Positions 49,149-57,701 of a stretch of 64,000 nt of DNA are shown piece after piece; positions within the stretch are counted from its first letter, which is position 1; every line of letters starts with the position of its first letter. The stretch spans positions 1 through 64,000 of the forward strand of contig NZ_AEWF01000008.1 in the NCBI RefSeq assembly GCF_000190415.1, written 5' to 3'. The position numbers and the translations under genes are program-made. The DNA comes from Candidatus Odyssella thessalonicensis L13. GTDB lineage: Bacteria > Pseudomonadota > Alphaproteobacteria > Paracaedibacterales > Paracaedibacteraceae. The notes beneath the pieces were generated by a model. It made no database searches, had not been told where the DNA came from, and saw only the letters and a list, made by a program, of their open reading frames with translations.

Positions 49149-49211
49149 ATGTTTGCATTTCTAACAGGTCGACATCTGCTCTCAAAGGAGAGAACAGATG
49201 ACTTACACTAA
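49149..49211 (+). CDS. Rep leader peptide (20 aa), translationally coupled
   Basis: CGGAGG at 49135-49140 stands eight bases before ATG 49149. The 20-codon frame (MFAFLTGRHLLSKERTDDLH) ends at TAA 49209-49211, 14 bases inside the rep gene, and spans the rep ribosome site (AAGGAG at 49185-49190). This is the layout of coupling leaders such as tap of IncFII plasmids. A six-codon frame from ATG 49144 also exists. Inferred from arrangement. Confidence 0.6.
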   Translation: MFAFLTGRHLLSKERTDDLH

Positions 49212-50244
49212 AACTACATTTGCTAGGAATATGGTTCTCCATCCTGAGGTTATTAGATATTTTGGTACCTCCACAGCAGCATTTCTAAGTCGGCTCAATT
49301 ACTGGGTCCAAGGTAGAAACTCTGGTGTTATGCATAAAGGAATGCGATGGATTTTCAATACAGCACAAGAGTGGTCTCAACAACTTGGTATCTCAGATCG
49401 CCAAGTTCGCCGTATTGTTGCTGAATTAAAAGAAGCTGGTATCATTTTAGTAGAAAAACTTGCCGACTATAAATCTAATCGAACAAACTACTATACCATT
49501 AATTATGATCGCTTGAATGAACTTTTTGAGGAAAAAAATCTGCCAACAGAAGTTTTTTTAGTGTCCGCATCATCCGGACAAAATGTCCTAATGACTAGAA
49601 CAAAGAATACAAACAAAGAAAATAATATATCTGAAACAACGCAAGAAACTCTTACAGCACCGTTACTACCTAACACTCAAATTCAAGCTATAACGGGTAA
49701 TCACGAAAACAGCCCAGCTAGCGGTATACCGGAAAAAGTAACTGTTCAAGAGATGTTAGCTTACTGGAATACTATCTTCCCAACGAGTCAAATTGAAATG
49801 AACGCAAACCTTGCACCATTACTTAGAGCAGCTCTTCAGGTCAAATTTAGTTCAAGGTTAAAAGAATGGCAGCATTATTGCAGAACCATTGAGTCAAGTG
49901 CGTATTTAACCGGAAAGAGCTTTAATCTCTCTATCTATTGGGCATTGAAATATACAACCATTGACCGGATCAAAGCAGGGGATTTTGGGGTCAAATCTAT
50001 TCCTAATATTTCAGAGAAAGAGACTCTAGAGCAAAGGTTTGTGGAACAGATTGGTTTGCTTGCCGAGCCCGAAAAGTGTAAGAGTATTCGGCTAAAACTT
50101 CTCAAGGTATATGGCGCTTATGCATATAAACACTGGTTCCAGTCGTTGGAGTTCTTTTTGAATGGTGAAAGGGTCCAGTATAAGGCCCCCAGCCGTTTCC
50201 ATGCAGATTACATTGCTCGGGAATATAAAGATATCCTTATTTGA
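49198..50244 (+). CDS. Plasmid replication initiator, DnaA-domain-I-like tail
   Basis: 348 residues. N-terminal winged-helix replication-initiator region (LSRLNYWVQGRNSGV, WSQQLGISDRQVRRIVAELK, NRTNYYTINYDRLNELF). After a polar linker comes a C-terminal domain (YAYKHWFQSLEFFLNGERVQ, YKAPSRFHADYIAREYKDIL) like DnaA domain I, the DnaB-loading part. Such fusions are typical of plasmids in Rickettsiales-like bacteria. ATG 49198 follows AAGGAG. A paralogue lies at 50899-52005. Confidence 0.85.
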   Translation: MTYTKTTFARNMVLHPEVIRYFGTSTAAFLSRLNYWVQGRNSGVMHKGMRWIFNTAQEWSQQLGISDRQVRRIVAELKEAGIILVEKLADYKSNRTNYYTINYDRLNELFEEKNLPTEVFLVSASSGQNVLMTRTKNTNKENNISETTQETLTAPLLPNTQIQAITGNHENSPASGIPEKVTVQEMLAYWNTIFPTSQIEMNANLAPLLRAALQVKFSSRLKEWQHYCRTIESSAYLTGKSFNLSIYWALKYTTIDRIKAGDFGVKSIPNISEKETLEQRFVEQIGLLAEPEKCKSIRLKLLKVYGAYAYKHWFQSLEFFLNGERVQYKAPSRFHADYIAREYKDILI

Positions 50245-50280
50245 AGAGAGTTCGCAAAAAATAGACGGGAGTACTTACTA

Positions 50281-50871
50281 CTAAAGGAAGACTTGCTTAT
50301 CTTCATTAAGAGCGGGTACTGCTATTTGAGGTAAAAACTTAATCATAATTAGATTGGTATTTCCCTTAAAATAGCCCTCTGTAATGGAGTGCCTGCCACG
50401 CTGACGAAAGCCAGCTTTTTTATATACATGGATTGCTTTGTTATTTTTTTCATCAGGATCGATAAAGAAAATATGAGCACTTTGCTCCACTGATAACTGG
50501 TAAAAAAGCATAAATTCTTGCAGAGTAGGAGCCGCTAGATCTTTACCAAGATAATCCGTATTCCCAATAGCAAAGTCAAGCGTTACTGTTTTGCCTGATT
50601 TTGAAAGAGAATGGCCCACCCAGGCTTCAAACGGTGAGGTCATAATAAGACTAAAAGGGGTCTCTTTCTTAGAGTTTAGAATAGATCCTATCCAGTAAGT
50701 ATAAATTCCCTGATAATAAGGGGAGGGTGTTTTTCTTCCGTGAACGAAATTAATTATATCTTGTCTATGCTCCTCACTATTGTCCCAAAAATCTTTAATA
50801 TGAGGCTGACTTAGCCATTCCATGATGACATCTAAATGGTGGATGTTTGCCCTTTCAAACTTTATATTCAT
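50281..50871 (-). CDS. GNAT-family N-acetyltransferase
   Basis: 196 residues of the aminoglycoside/siderophore acetyltransferase-like branch: LDVIMEWLSQPHIKDFW, DFAIGNTDYLGKDLA with a motif-A-like pyrophosphate loop, IFFIDPDEKNNKAIHVYKKA and GFRQRGRH. Acetyl-CoA binding is likely; the acceptor is unknown. It lies between the two convergent rep genes, on the strand of the second. Confidence 0.85.
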   Translation of the reverse strand: MNIKFERANIHHLDVIMEWLSQPHIKDFWDNSEEHRQDIINFVHGRKTPSPYYQGIYTYWIGSILNSKKETPFSLIMTSPFEAWVGHSLSKSGKTVTLDFAIGNTDYLGKDLAAPTLQEFMLFYQLSVEQSAHIFFIDPDEKNNKAIHVYKKAGFRQRGRHSITEGYFKGNTNLIMIKFLPQIAVPALNEDKQVFL

Positions 50872-50898
50872 TATTGTTTTCCCTTTAATCGTATCAGA

Positions 50899-52005
50899 TC
50901 ATTTTAATAGAGAAGATTTCTTTTTTGATTTTACAATTATTCTTACTGATACTTCTAAATAGGATATCAGTAAAGCTTCGTATTGTTTCTTAATCCAATC
51001 TCTATGAAAAGGTGAAGGGGTGTGAAACTCAACAATACCCGGAGCGAGCCTTATTTCACAACCTTTGAACCAGGAAGTGTAGGCTGCATGGCCAAATTTC
51101 TCAATAAGAAGATACCTAACCTTCTTTACAGCGCTATTAATCTCCAAGGGCTCAATGTCTTGACTGGAATGGTGGGTAGAAGGGGGGATATTGTGTAAAT
51201 CTTTTATTCCAAATTGCTTCTCAAGGATACGCTGAATAAAATCAAATTTTAAAGCTGTTTCTAAAGCGACCTTGAATCCATTTCTAACTTTACCCATTAG
51301 AAACTCACTGGAGGCAATTAGTCTGCAATAGTCTTTCCACTTCCCAAGATTACTATCAAATTTATACTTTAGAGCGCCTATCAGGAATCGGCAACGTGTT
51401 TTGGTGAGAGAGCATTTTTGTTGAGGAAGTATAATTTCGTTCCAAATATCAAGCATCTGCTGCGATAAGGATTTCGGAACGTATTCCTTTTCATTACTCT
51501 TACAGTTATTATCCCGAAAAGGCTCAGATACTATTGGATTATTTAAATTCTCTTTTTTGGTAATCTTATCATTATACATCGGCTCATTTTGATTCTCTGA
51601 TAGATTCATTTTGACCTGATTTTCTTTTGAAACATAAGGCTTGATAGGGCGTGTATCTAATATTTCATTCAGACGATCATAATTTATTGTGTACCAATTC
51701 GTCCGATTCGACTTGTAGTCTGAGAGCTTCTCAACAGATATAATACCCAGATTCTTTAAAATTCTTATTGATCTATTAACAGTACTGCGAGAGATAATTT
51801 TTAAGTCTGAGGACCATCCTTCATATGAATTGGCAATCCATTTTTTATGTTGATACAGTTTCCCTTTAACAAGCGGATTACTTATCCAATAATGGATCTG
51901 TTGTAAGAGAAGAGCAGCCGATCGTCCAATAGTTTTTATAAGGAGAGGCTGCAGAATAAGACATTTGTCTTCCTGGATTAAAGCCCTAAACTTTAAAGTG
52001 TGCAT
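50899..52005 (-). CDS. Second plasmid replication initiator
   Basis: 368 residues, paralogous to 49198-50244: LLLQQIHYWISNPLVKGK, IISRSTVNRSIRILKNLGII, NRTNWYTINYDRLNEIL, and the DnaA-domain-I-like tail (YTSWFKGCEIRLAPG, PSPFHRDWIKKQYEALLISY). Opposite orientation to the first. Two initiators suggest a fused replicon or replication genes kept after cointegration. A short basic tail (VKSKKKSSLLK) extends the protein. Confidence 0.85.
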   Translation of the reverse strand: MHTLKFRALIQEDKCLILQPLLIKTIGRSAALLLQQIHYWISNPLVKGKLYQHKKWIANSYEGWSSDLKIISRSTVNRSIRILKNLGIISVEKLSDYKSNRTNWYTINYDRLNEILDTRPIKPYVSKENQVKMNLSENQNEPMYNDKITKKENLNNPIVSEPFRDNNCKSNEKEYVPKSLSQQMLDIWNEIILPQQKCSLTKTRCRFLIGALKYKFDSNLGKWKDYCRLIASSEFLMGKVRNGFKVALETALKFDFIQRILEKQFGIKDLHNIPPSTHHSSQDIEPLEINSAVKKVRYLLIEKFGHAAYTSWFKGCEIRLAPGIVEFHTPSPFHRDWIKKQYEALLISYLEVSVRIIVKSKKKSSLLK

Positions 52006-52483
52006 AATCTAAACATTCCTTTTTAAACGCTTTGATATGCACATGAGCGAATGCAACAACGAGAGTAACTATACTAAACACTTATTACAAAATCAATAGA
52101 TGCTGTTTTCGCTTGCTTTGTTAAGTTCATAAGATTGTCTGTTTACTACAAGCAAGAGAAAATTCATTAATTAGGGGCTTTGAAGTAGTTTTATATTTGG
52201 TTTTTGCCTTACTAAACTCTTGCCTTGAGCTAAATATAGCTGACTCTTAGATAAATTGTTGATGACGCAGTATTATCAAGATATGATGACCTTAGTCATG
52301 TATTACATAAGTAATACGGATAACCTTGCAATAGGGAATAAAGTTTACCATATTAAGTTATAAGCTATAATTAATCAAAATGCTGGATTGGATGATAGAC
52401 AGAACAACTTATCCTATCACTTAGTTCGCGGGCGCAAATGCATTTTATTGAATGACTACTTATCCTAAGAGGGCCTACCCATT
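52006..52483. other. Upstream region of the second rep, with palindrome
   Basis: About 480 bases between divergent genes. A perfect inverted repeat GTATTAC-ATAA-GTAATAC lies at 52300-52317. Candidate origin or operator region. No gene seen. Confidence 0.5.
52300..52317. promoter_or_regulatory. GTATTAC inverted-repeat operator 1
   Basis: GTATTAC and GTAATAC around ATAA, 167 bases before the small DNA-binding-type gene. The same half-sites recur at 52901-52926 on the other side of the gene. Confidence 0.5.
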
Positions 52484-52774
52484 ATGACGCGAAAGCAAAG
52501 CAATTTTAATTCATCTCCTATAATTCAAGCTAATGATCACAGTACAGAGAGTCAAGGGGCTTCACCTGACAAGCATAAAGCCTCAAAAGGGCATATAAAG
52601 ACATTTAGGCTTCGAGACATTGATATTGAGAATTTGAATCTAACGGTTCAAAAAATTAATGCAAGTGGTAAAATCCAACCGATCAACTCGACGGATCTCA
52701 TAAAGGGGTTGTTAACTATGGCCAGAAAAACGTCAGATGAGAAGTTGATTAATTATATAAGAATGTCTTATTAG
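52484..52774 (+). CDS. Small plasmid protein, possibly ribbon-helix-helix
   Basis: 96 residues. A polar, disordered N-terminus (about 1-38), then a strand KTFRLRDIDIENLNLTVQ and two helices (INSTDLIKGLLTMARKTSDE), the order of a ribbon-helix-helix DNA-binding domain. AGAGGG precedes the ATG. Such proteins serve in partition, relaxosomes or transcription control. Flanked by GTATTAC-type palindromes that could be its operators. Function inferred. Confidence 0.55.
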   Translation: MTRKQSNFNSSPIIQANDHSTESQGASPDKHKASKGHIKTFRLRDIDIENLNLTVQKINASGKIQPINSTDLIKGLLTMARKTSDEKLINYIRMSY

Positions 52775-52900
52775 ATAAGCTTTTTACTCTTATCAAGCTA
52801 CCAGGTCTTAAAAATTGTATGTTGGTCCTAGCACACATAATTATCAATTCTGGAATAAACTTAGCTCAATAACAAAAGAAACCCTTGCATGATTGGTCTA

Positions 52901-52926
52901 ATTTGTAATACCTTTGTATTACAAAT
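52901..52926. promoter_or_regulatory. GTATTAC inverted-repeat operator 2
   Basis: Perfect 11-bp arms ATTTGTAATAC and GTATTACAAAT around CTTT, located between the small DNA-binding-type gene and the membrane sensor-like gene. Shares half-sites with 52300-52317. Confidence 0.55.
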
Positions 52927-53030
52927 ATAATACAAATATGTTTCAAAAAGCTCATCGGTCATTAGGTTCTTAAACAAGAAATTTTCTGCTCTAAGAGTTT
53001 AATTGGCACAAGCTAGAAAGGATATTAAAG

Positions 53031-54368
53031 ATGCATGTTAACTTTAAAATTAACGCGCGCGGCTTTAATAAAATATTTTGTTTAGGTAAAACCGATTGGA
53101 TTCTCGCTTCAATTGTTTCTTTAATTATAGGAATTATATCTTTTCTACTGATCTCAGTTATAAACGTCTGTGTAAATCAAGCTTTAGTCTTTGATCTCAA
53201 TGAAAAAATTTCCCGTTGTGATCAGGTATCTCTCACCTTAAAAGAATCTATGGGCCAATTACCCTTATCCGAGATAAAAAGTAAGTTAGCTCAATTGCGA
53301 AGTTCTTTCTTTTTCCAAGTATATCAAGAAAAAGACGGATTAGATGAGGAAATCACTTATCCGATCATTGTTGATCGTCAAGGTTATAGTTTAGAAGGGA
53401 AGTTTAAAAATATTCCAAATGATCATCTAAAAAATTCTAAATCTATTTATCTTTATCGAAATAATGTAGTTCTTATCTATCCTCTTTTACAACGAGAACC
53501 TATCCTATATCTGATTATACCGTTAAAAGCGAGCCGACGCGTAAATATGTCTTTAAACGATAATGGTTTAGGCCTTAAAGCTGTCTATGATCCTTTCTGG
53601 GTTCTTCAAGAAAATGCTCTCTTACTTATTTCTTTGATGGTCGTGGGTGGTACAATTTCCTTTATATTTAAAGCCTGGTTGGTTAAGAGACGTAGATCAA
53701 GGTTTTGGTCTCGTTCTCGAAATATCATTGGAAAAAGTTTGCTAATTAAAAAGAATTTAGAAATATCAAAGAAATCAGTTTATAACCTTCGCTCTACTAC
53801 CTCAGAGATAAGGAAGAATCTGTTAAATTTTGCTGCTCGTTATTTAGACATTTTTGGGAATCTTCTAAAGCTTATAGGAGGTTCAAATTTCAGATCCTTG
53901 AATAAAGAACAAGCTAAATCCCAACAGATAACAGTTTTTGATCCTTTTTCAAAGAGAAAGCATTTATTTAAACAAATTCTGCAGGAAGCAATAAATGTCT
54001 TTTCAGATGAAATTGAAGTTAGGAGAGTAACCTATACCATTGAGGAGACTAATAAAGGCATAATTATGAACGATTATGATTTCGTCTTCTCTCTACTCCT
54101 CAAATCGCTTGAAGCTGTTATAAAACTGGCCCCTATTAGCTGCAATATTAAGATTACGAGCGCGGTTAAGGAAGGGGAGCTCAATTTATGCTTCTCTGGA
54201 AATTTTAAGTCTAGCTTAGAAAGCTCCCATTATCCCACCTATATTAAGCATGAAATCTACAAAAAAAAGGATACAACTTTTTTAAAAGTGGCAATCCAAG
54301 ATCTAGCAAAATTCAACAATACTAAAGGTCAAGAAAATGACAATATTATACCGCTCTTTGTTAAGTAG
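53031..54368 (+). CDS. Membrane sensor-like protein, degenerate histidine kinase
   Basis: 445 residues. TM helix about 24-48, an external domain of about 145 residues, TM helix about 194-216, then a cytoplasmic part. The architecture is that of a sensor kinase. The C-terminal third resembles an ATPase lid region by layout (DYDFVFSLLLKSLEAVIKLA, IKITSAVKEGELNLCFSGN), but the phosphoacceptor His and the N and G boxes are not seen. It overlaps the next gene by 32 bases, so the two are expressed together; it may sense an external cue for that ATPase. Confidence 0.6.
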   Translation: MHVNFKINARGFNKIFCLGKTDWILASIVSLIIGIISFLLISVINVCVNQALVFDLNEKISRCDQVSLTLKESMGQLPLSEIKSKLAQLRSSFFFQVYQEKDGLDEEITYPIIVDRQGYSLEGKFKNIPNDHLKNSKSIYLYRNNVVLIYPLLQREPILYLIIPLKASRRVNMSLNDNGLGLKAVYDPFWVLQENALLLISLMVVGGTISFIFKAWLVKRRRSRFWSRSRNIIGKSLLIKKNLEISKKSVYNLRSTTSEIRKNLLNFAARYLDIFGNLLKLIGGSNFRSLNKEQAKSQQITVFDPFSKRKHLFKQILQEAINVFSDEIEVRRVTYTIEETNKGIIMNDYDFVFSLLLKSLEAVIKLAPISCNIKITSAVKEGELNLCFSGNFKSSLESSHYPTYIKHEIYKKKDTTFLKVAIQDLAKFNNTKGQENDNIIPLFVK

Positions 54369-56550
54369 CATACTTTTAACATTTTATTGTTCTGCTTCTC
54401 CACAATTTAAAATTCAAGAGCGAGATTTACTAGAATCTAAGATAAGAGAAGAACTGCTGAGTCGGAGAAAACTCAACTTATATGGCTTATCAGGCATGGG
54501 AAAGACAGTGTCTTCAAGAAAAATTAAAAAGAAACTCAAGGATAGCGGGTATTATGTTGCCTGGCTTAATTGGGACGAAATTTCTTTTGAAGAACAGATC
54601 TATAATATGCTTAAAGCTGCTGACTGTGCTTCCTTAGAAGAGCTATTAACTAAAAGTGCACGCTCTAAAGGATTGGTGTTAATTATCGATAATTATGCTT
54701 ATCCGGACGCAGACAAGATAAAAGTAAAATTAGGAAAATTGTGGGAGAAACCCAAAGTATGGGTTCTTATCACCAGTCAGCTCAAACTTCGGCATTTAGA
54801 TGGCTATCAGATGCCGCCATTTCTGCCTGAAGAAGGAGTGGAATTAATGGGCAAGTATTTCCCAGAAGAAAGTAGATCTCGACTCACGAATATCTGTAGC
54901 TTATTAGGGTCTTACCCCTATTATATCTCGGTCTTATCACGCCATGTCGAGAAATCCAGCACTTTAAGTCTGCAACGGTTAGAGGATACATTAATGCATA
55001 ATCCCAGTGAGATTCTGAATAGTAACTTAACTGAGGAAACTGAAATGGAGACAGAGCGTAGTAAAGGTCTTGTAGTTATTAAAACAATATTGGAAGAGCT
55101 TAAAAAGGAGGATTATGAAGCTTATCAAGCTTTAGGTTTTTTAAGTTTACTAGGCTCCAAATCCATCCCTTTAGAGTTAATCCACTTCTTCATTAAGGAT
55201 AAAAGGAAGGCAGATTATATTATAGAGAAACTTCTAATGTTAGCGTTTATAGCATCAATTCATAAGGGAAATGATTTTATAACTTATGATTTGCATGACA
55301 TTACCCAGCGATTAATTCGTGAAACCCTTTCTTCAGAGGATAAGGCTAGTATATTAAATCGAGGTGCAGAAGCATTTATTTCTTTTTATAAAGAGAACTA
55401 TTCTAAGATAACTGACTCAAAGCGAGAAGCTCAAGTTTATTTCAATCATTTAAATTCACTAATATCATTATATTCCGATAATTTAAAAACTCTTCCTTTA
55501 AAGGTGATCCTTTTAAAGCTACCATTAATGTCTCGCAAAAATTTTGAAATGGCCGCGCATATTGCTACTTCTATTGAGAAGTATCAACCGGAGAAAAACA
55601 TTAATGATCAATATATTCTCTTTGAGTATTTTATCGATCAATCTTTTATTAAATGCTATTTTCATACAGATAATGAGGAAAAGTTTAATACGGGAATCAA
55701 TTATGGTAAGAAAGCAATCAAATTAGCTGAAAAAAAAGGAAATGTTGAGCAAGCTTTTAAAGCTAATTCGAGGTTAATGTGGATTTACCTATATGCGGGT
55801 AAAGTTAAAGAAAGTACGCCCCACCTTGAAAAAGCTAGCGCACTGCTCGATAAAATCAGTGATCTTTATTCGCGCAAAGAGTATTTTTTTGGTGCCTCTT
55901 GGTATCATTTGGAATGCGGTAATTTCAGAGAAGCATATACTCTAGCTCAAAAAGGAATAGAGCTCGATGAGAAATCTAAAAATGCAAACATTGGTCTCTA
56001 TCTTCGTCAATTTAAAGCTGTCTGTGAATACCGTTTCGGTGAATTAGATGCCGCCTTACAAACCATTGAAGAGGCTTTGCGACGTTCCCATATTGAATTT
56101 GCAGACGAGACTTCTTTTGCCGAAGCAGAACTTTTACAAATCAGGGCCTCTATATATAGGGATAGACAGCTTTACGAGGCAGCAGAAAAGGATATTAAAG
56201 ATAGTATTAATTTATTTATAAGGGAACGAGGCGATAATCCTTATTATGCCAATGCTGTTTCTCACAGAATTCTAGCAGACATTCTTTTTAATCAAAATAA
56301 ACTTAGTGAAGCATCTGCTATGATTGAAAAATCTATGGATATATTTAGAGCCTTGGTTAAGGAGGAGGGCACGTACGAACTTGCTGAAGCCTTTTTTGTT
56401 AAATTGAAAATTGATCTAAAAAGGCAGGACTTTAATAGCTATTTAAAGGGTTTTAAAGAACTCCGTCAAAGGTTTTCCTGTGACCATGAAGTTGTGCAGA
56501 AGATCTCTCGATATACCATTGAGTGTGGGCAAGAATGGTTATTATATTAA
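54337..56550 (+). CDS. STAND (NB-ARC-like) ATPase with TPR-like repeats and signal peptide
   Basis: 737 residues. Hydrophobic N-terminus (YRSLLSSILLTFYCSASPQF) looks like a signal peptide or anchor. P-loop GLSGMGKT at 50-57, Walker B GLVLIIDN (Asp118), an ARC-like winged region (YDLHDITQRLIRE) and a C-terminal solenoid of TPR-like helical repeats (about 430-720; WIYLYAGKVKESTPHLEKAS, LAQKGIELDEKSKNANIGLY). STAND proteins are switch ATPases, often defence sensors. Here the exported or membrane-facing start is odd. ATG 54337 overlaps the sensor-like gene. No toxic effector domain is found. Confidence 0.75.
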   Translation: MTILYRSLLSSILLTFYCSASPQFKIQERDLLESKIREELLSRRKLNLYGLSGMGKTVSSRKIKKKLKDSGYYVAWLNWDEISFEEQIYNMLKAADCASLEELLTKSARSKGLVLIIDNYAYPDADKIKVKLGKLWEKPKVWVLITSQLKLRHLDGYQMPPFLPEEGVELMGKYFPEESRSRLTNICSLLGSYPYYISVLSRHVEKSSTLSLQRLEDTLMHNPSEILNSNLTEETEMETERSKGLVVIKTILEELKKEDYEAYQALGFLSLLGSKSIPLELIHFFIKDKRKADYIIEKLLMLAFIASIHKGNDFITYDLHDITQRLIRETLSSEDKASILNRGAEAFISFYKENYSKITDSKREAQVYFNHLNSLISLYSDNLKTLPLKVILLKLPLMSRKNFEMAAHIATSIEKYQPEKNINDQYILFEYFIDQSFIKCYFHTDNEEKFNTGINYGKKAIKLAEKKGNVEQAFKANSRLMWIYLYAGKVKESTPHLEKASALLDKISDLYSRKEYFFGASWYHLECGNFREAYTLAQKGIELDEKSKNANIGLYLRQFKAVCEYRFGELDAALQTIEEALRRSHIEFADETSFAEAELLQIRASIYRDRQLYEAAEKDIKDSINLFIRERGDNPYYANAVSHRILADILFNQNKLSEASAMIEKSMDIFRALVKEEGTYELAEAFFVKLKIDLKRQDFNSYLKGFKELRQRFSCDHEVVQKISRYTIECGQEWLLY

Positions 56551-56996
56551 AACTTGTTAGAGTTCATATACCAATCAATAAAGGATGGATCAAATTCTTT
56601 GTTAGTGTATTTAGCTGCATACTCATATAAGTCCTCCACAATTTTTAAGGATGTCGTAAGCGTTAATGTAATATTCTTTTCGCTTACATATTTCATAAGA
56701 GACTTCACGCACTCAAGGAAAAGTTTGGTATCTAACGACCCTTCCTCGACGTTGACTTTGGAAGTACTATGATGCTTTCCCGTTTGCTCAGCAGAAGTAA
56801 ATAGTGCATTTAAATCTAGTTCAAGGTAATGCGCAGCAGCTAAAATAACCTCAATTTTAGTTTCTTTAACTCTTCCAGCTATAAAATTTCTAAGAGAAGA
56901 CCGTGGGAGGCCAGCTTCCTTTTCGATTTTTGCACATGATAATTCTTTATTATCAATAGCTTCAGCTAAACGCATTCTTACTACGTTCGAATCCAT
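56547..56996 (-). CDS. XRE-family regulator next to the transfer operon
   Basis: 149 residues. N-terminal helix-turn-helix (SCAKIEKEAGLPRSSLRNFI) and a C-terminal helical part. Its stop overlaps the convergent STAND gene by four bases. It is divergent from traL, and the operator array at 57169-57338 lies between them. It is the best candidate to bind those operators and repress transfer and itself. Related Xre proteins are common in Rickettsiales-type plasmids. Confidence 0.85.
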   Translation of the reverse strand: MDSNVVRMRLAEAIDNKELSCAKIEKEAGLPRSSLRNFIAGRVKETKIEVILAAAHYLELDLNALFTSAEQTGKHHSTSKVNVEEGSLDTKLFLECVKSLMKYVSEKNITLTLTTSLKIVEDLYEYAAKYTNKEFDPSFIDWYMNSNKF

Positions 56997-57401
56997 GAAT
57001 CACCTTGCTTTATGACTATTTATAGCATTTATTTTGATACACCAACTTTATCCTAAAAGGAGAAGACAGTTAAAATTCTCCTATGAGGAATGATGTTCTC
57101 ATTTCATGCCTTAATTATACCTTAAATACTTTGCTTGATAAGTACTAATTTCACAAAAAATTAATTTATGCAAAGATCTTTGCAAACATATCACAAAATG
57201 CAAAGATCTTTGCATTTTTTACTATAAATACAAAAAAGTTTGCATTTTTATAGTGACAATGCAAAAATCTTTGCATAATATGGCAAAAAAATCAAAGATC
57301 TTTGCATAAAATGAGTAAAACGTGCAAAGATATTTGCATTGTGCACATGAGCAGTAACAACAAACGTGCAGCATTTGTAGTTTAATGATTAAGGCTTACT
57401 C
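56997..57401. promoter_or_regulatory. Control region of the transfer operon
   Basis: About 400 bases between the XRE regulator and traL. The left half is AT-rich without features; the right half carries the six-site array. No relaxase nick site or oriT could be identified with confidence. Confidence 0.5.
57169..57338. promoter_or_regulatory. Array of six palindromic operators, about 31-bp spacing
   Basis: Copies of TGCAAAGATCTTTGCA, a 16-bp perfect palindrome, start at 57169, 57199, 57229 (TACAAAAAAGTTTGCA), 57260, 57291 and 57323. Copies 1 and 2 are exact; the others carry one to four changes. Steps are 30, 30, 31, 31 and 32 bases, about three helical turns, so a regulator would bind the same face of the DNA. 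Located between the XRE gene and traL. Confidence 0.88.
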
Positions 57402-57701
57402 ATGAATATTAAGGAACATCGAGTATACAAGTACATGGCTGAACCGCTCCGTATCGCCGGTTTGACACTTGATGAGATCTCTCTATTAATAAGCTCTATT
57501 TTCCTGTTTATGATCTTGGAGGCGATGTCTTTTAAGCTTTTCTTCTTAGGTTTGGGAACAATTGGTCTTTATTTCTTACGCAAGCTCAAAAAAATTGCGA
57601 CAGGATTTTCCTTAAAAGCTTACCTCCATTGGCAATTTGGCGTGCGTGCGGGTCTCGTTAAGGAATTTCCTGAATCTTGGAAAAGGCTGTGGTTGCCATG
57701 A
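57402..57701 (+). CDS. traL: TraL, F-type conjugation
   Basis: 99 residues. Matches the F-type TraL family: VYKYMAEPLRIAGLTLDEIS at the start, a hydrophobic pair (LLISSIFLFMILEAMSF, LFFLGLGTIGLYFL) and a basic Trp-rich end. Inner-membrane component of the conjugative type IV secretion system. First gene of the operon; traE overlaps its stop (ATGA). Confidence 0.92.
   Translation: MNIKEHRVYKYMAEPLRIAGLTLDEISLLISSIFLFMILEAMSFKLFFLGLGTIGLYFLRKLKKIATGFSLKAYLHWQFGVRAGLVKEFPESWKRLWLP

Noticed and set aside
57169-57338. CRISPR-like spacing of repeats
   Set aside because: Repeats are 16-base palindromes with AT-rich gaps of about 15 bases and there are no cas genes; an operator array fits better.
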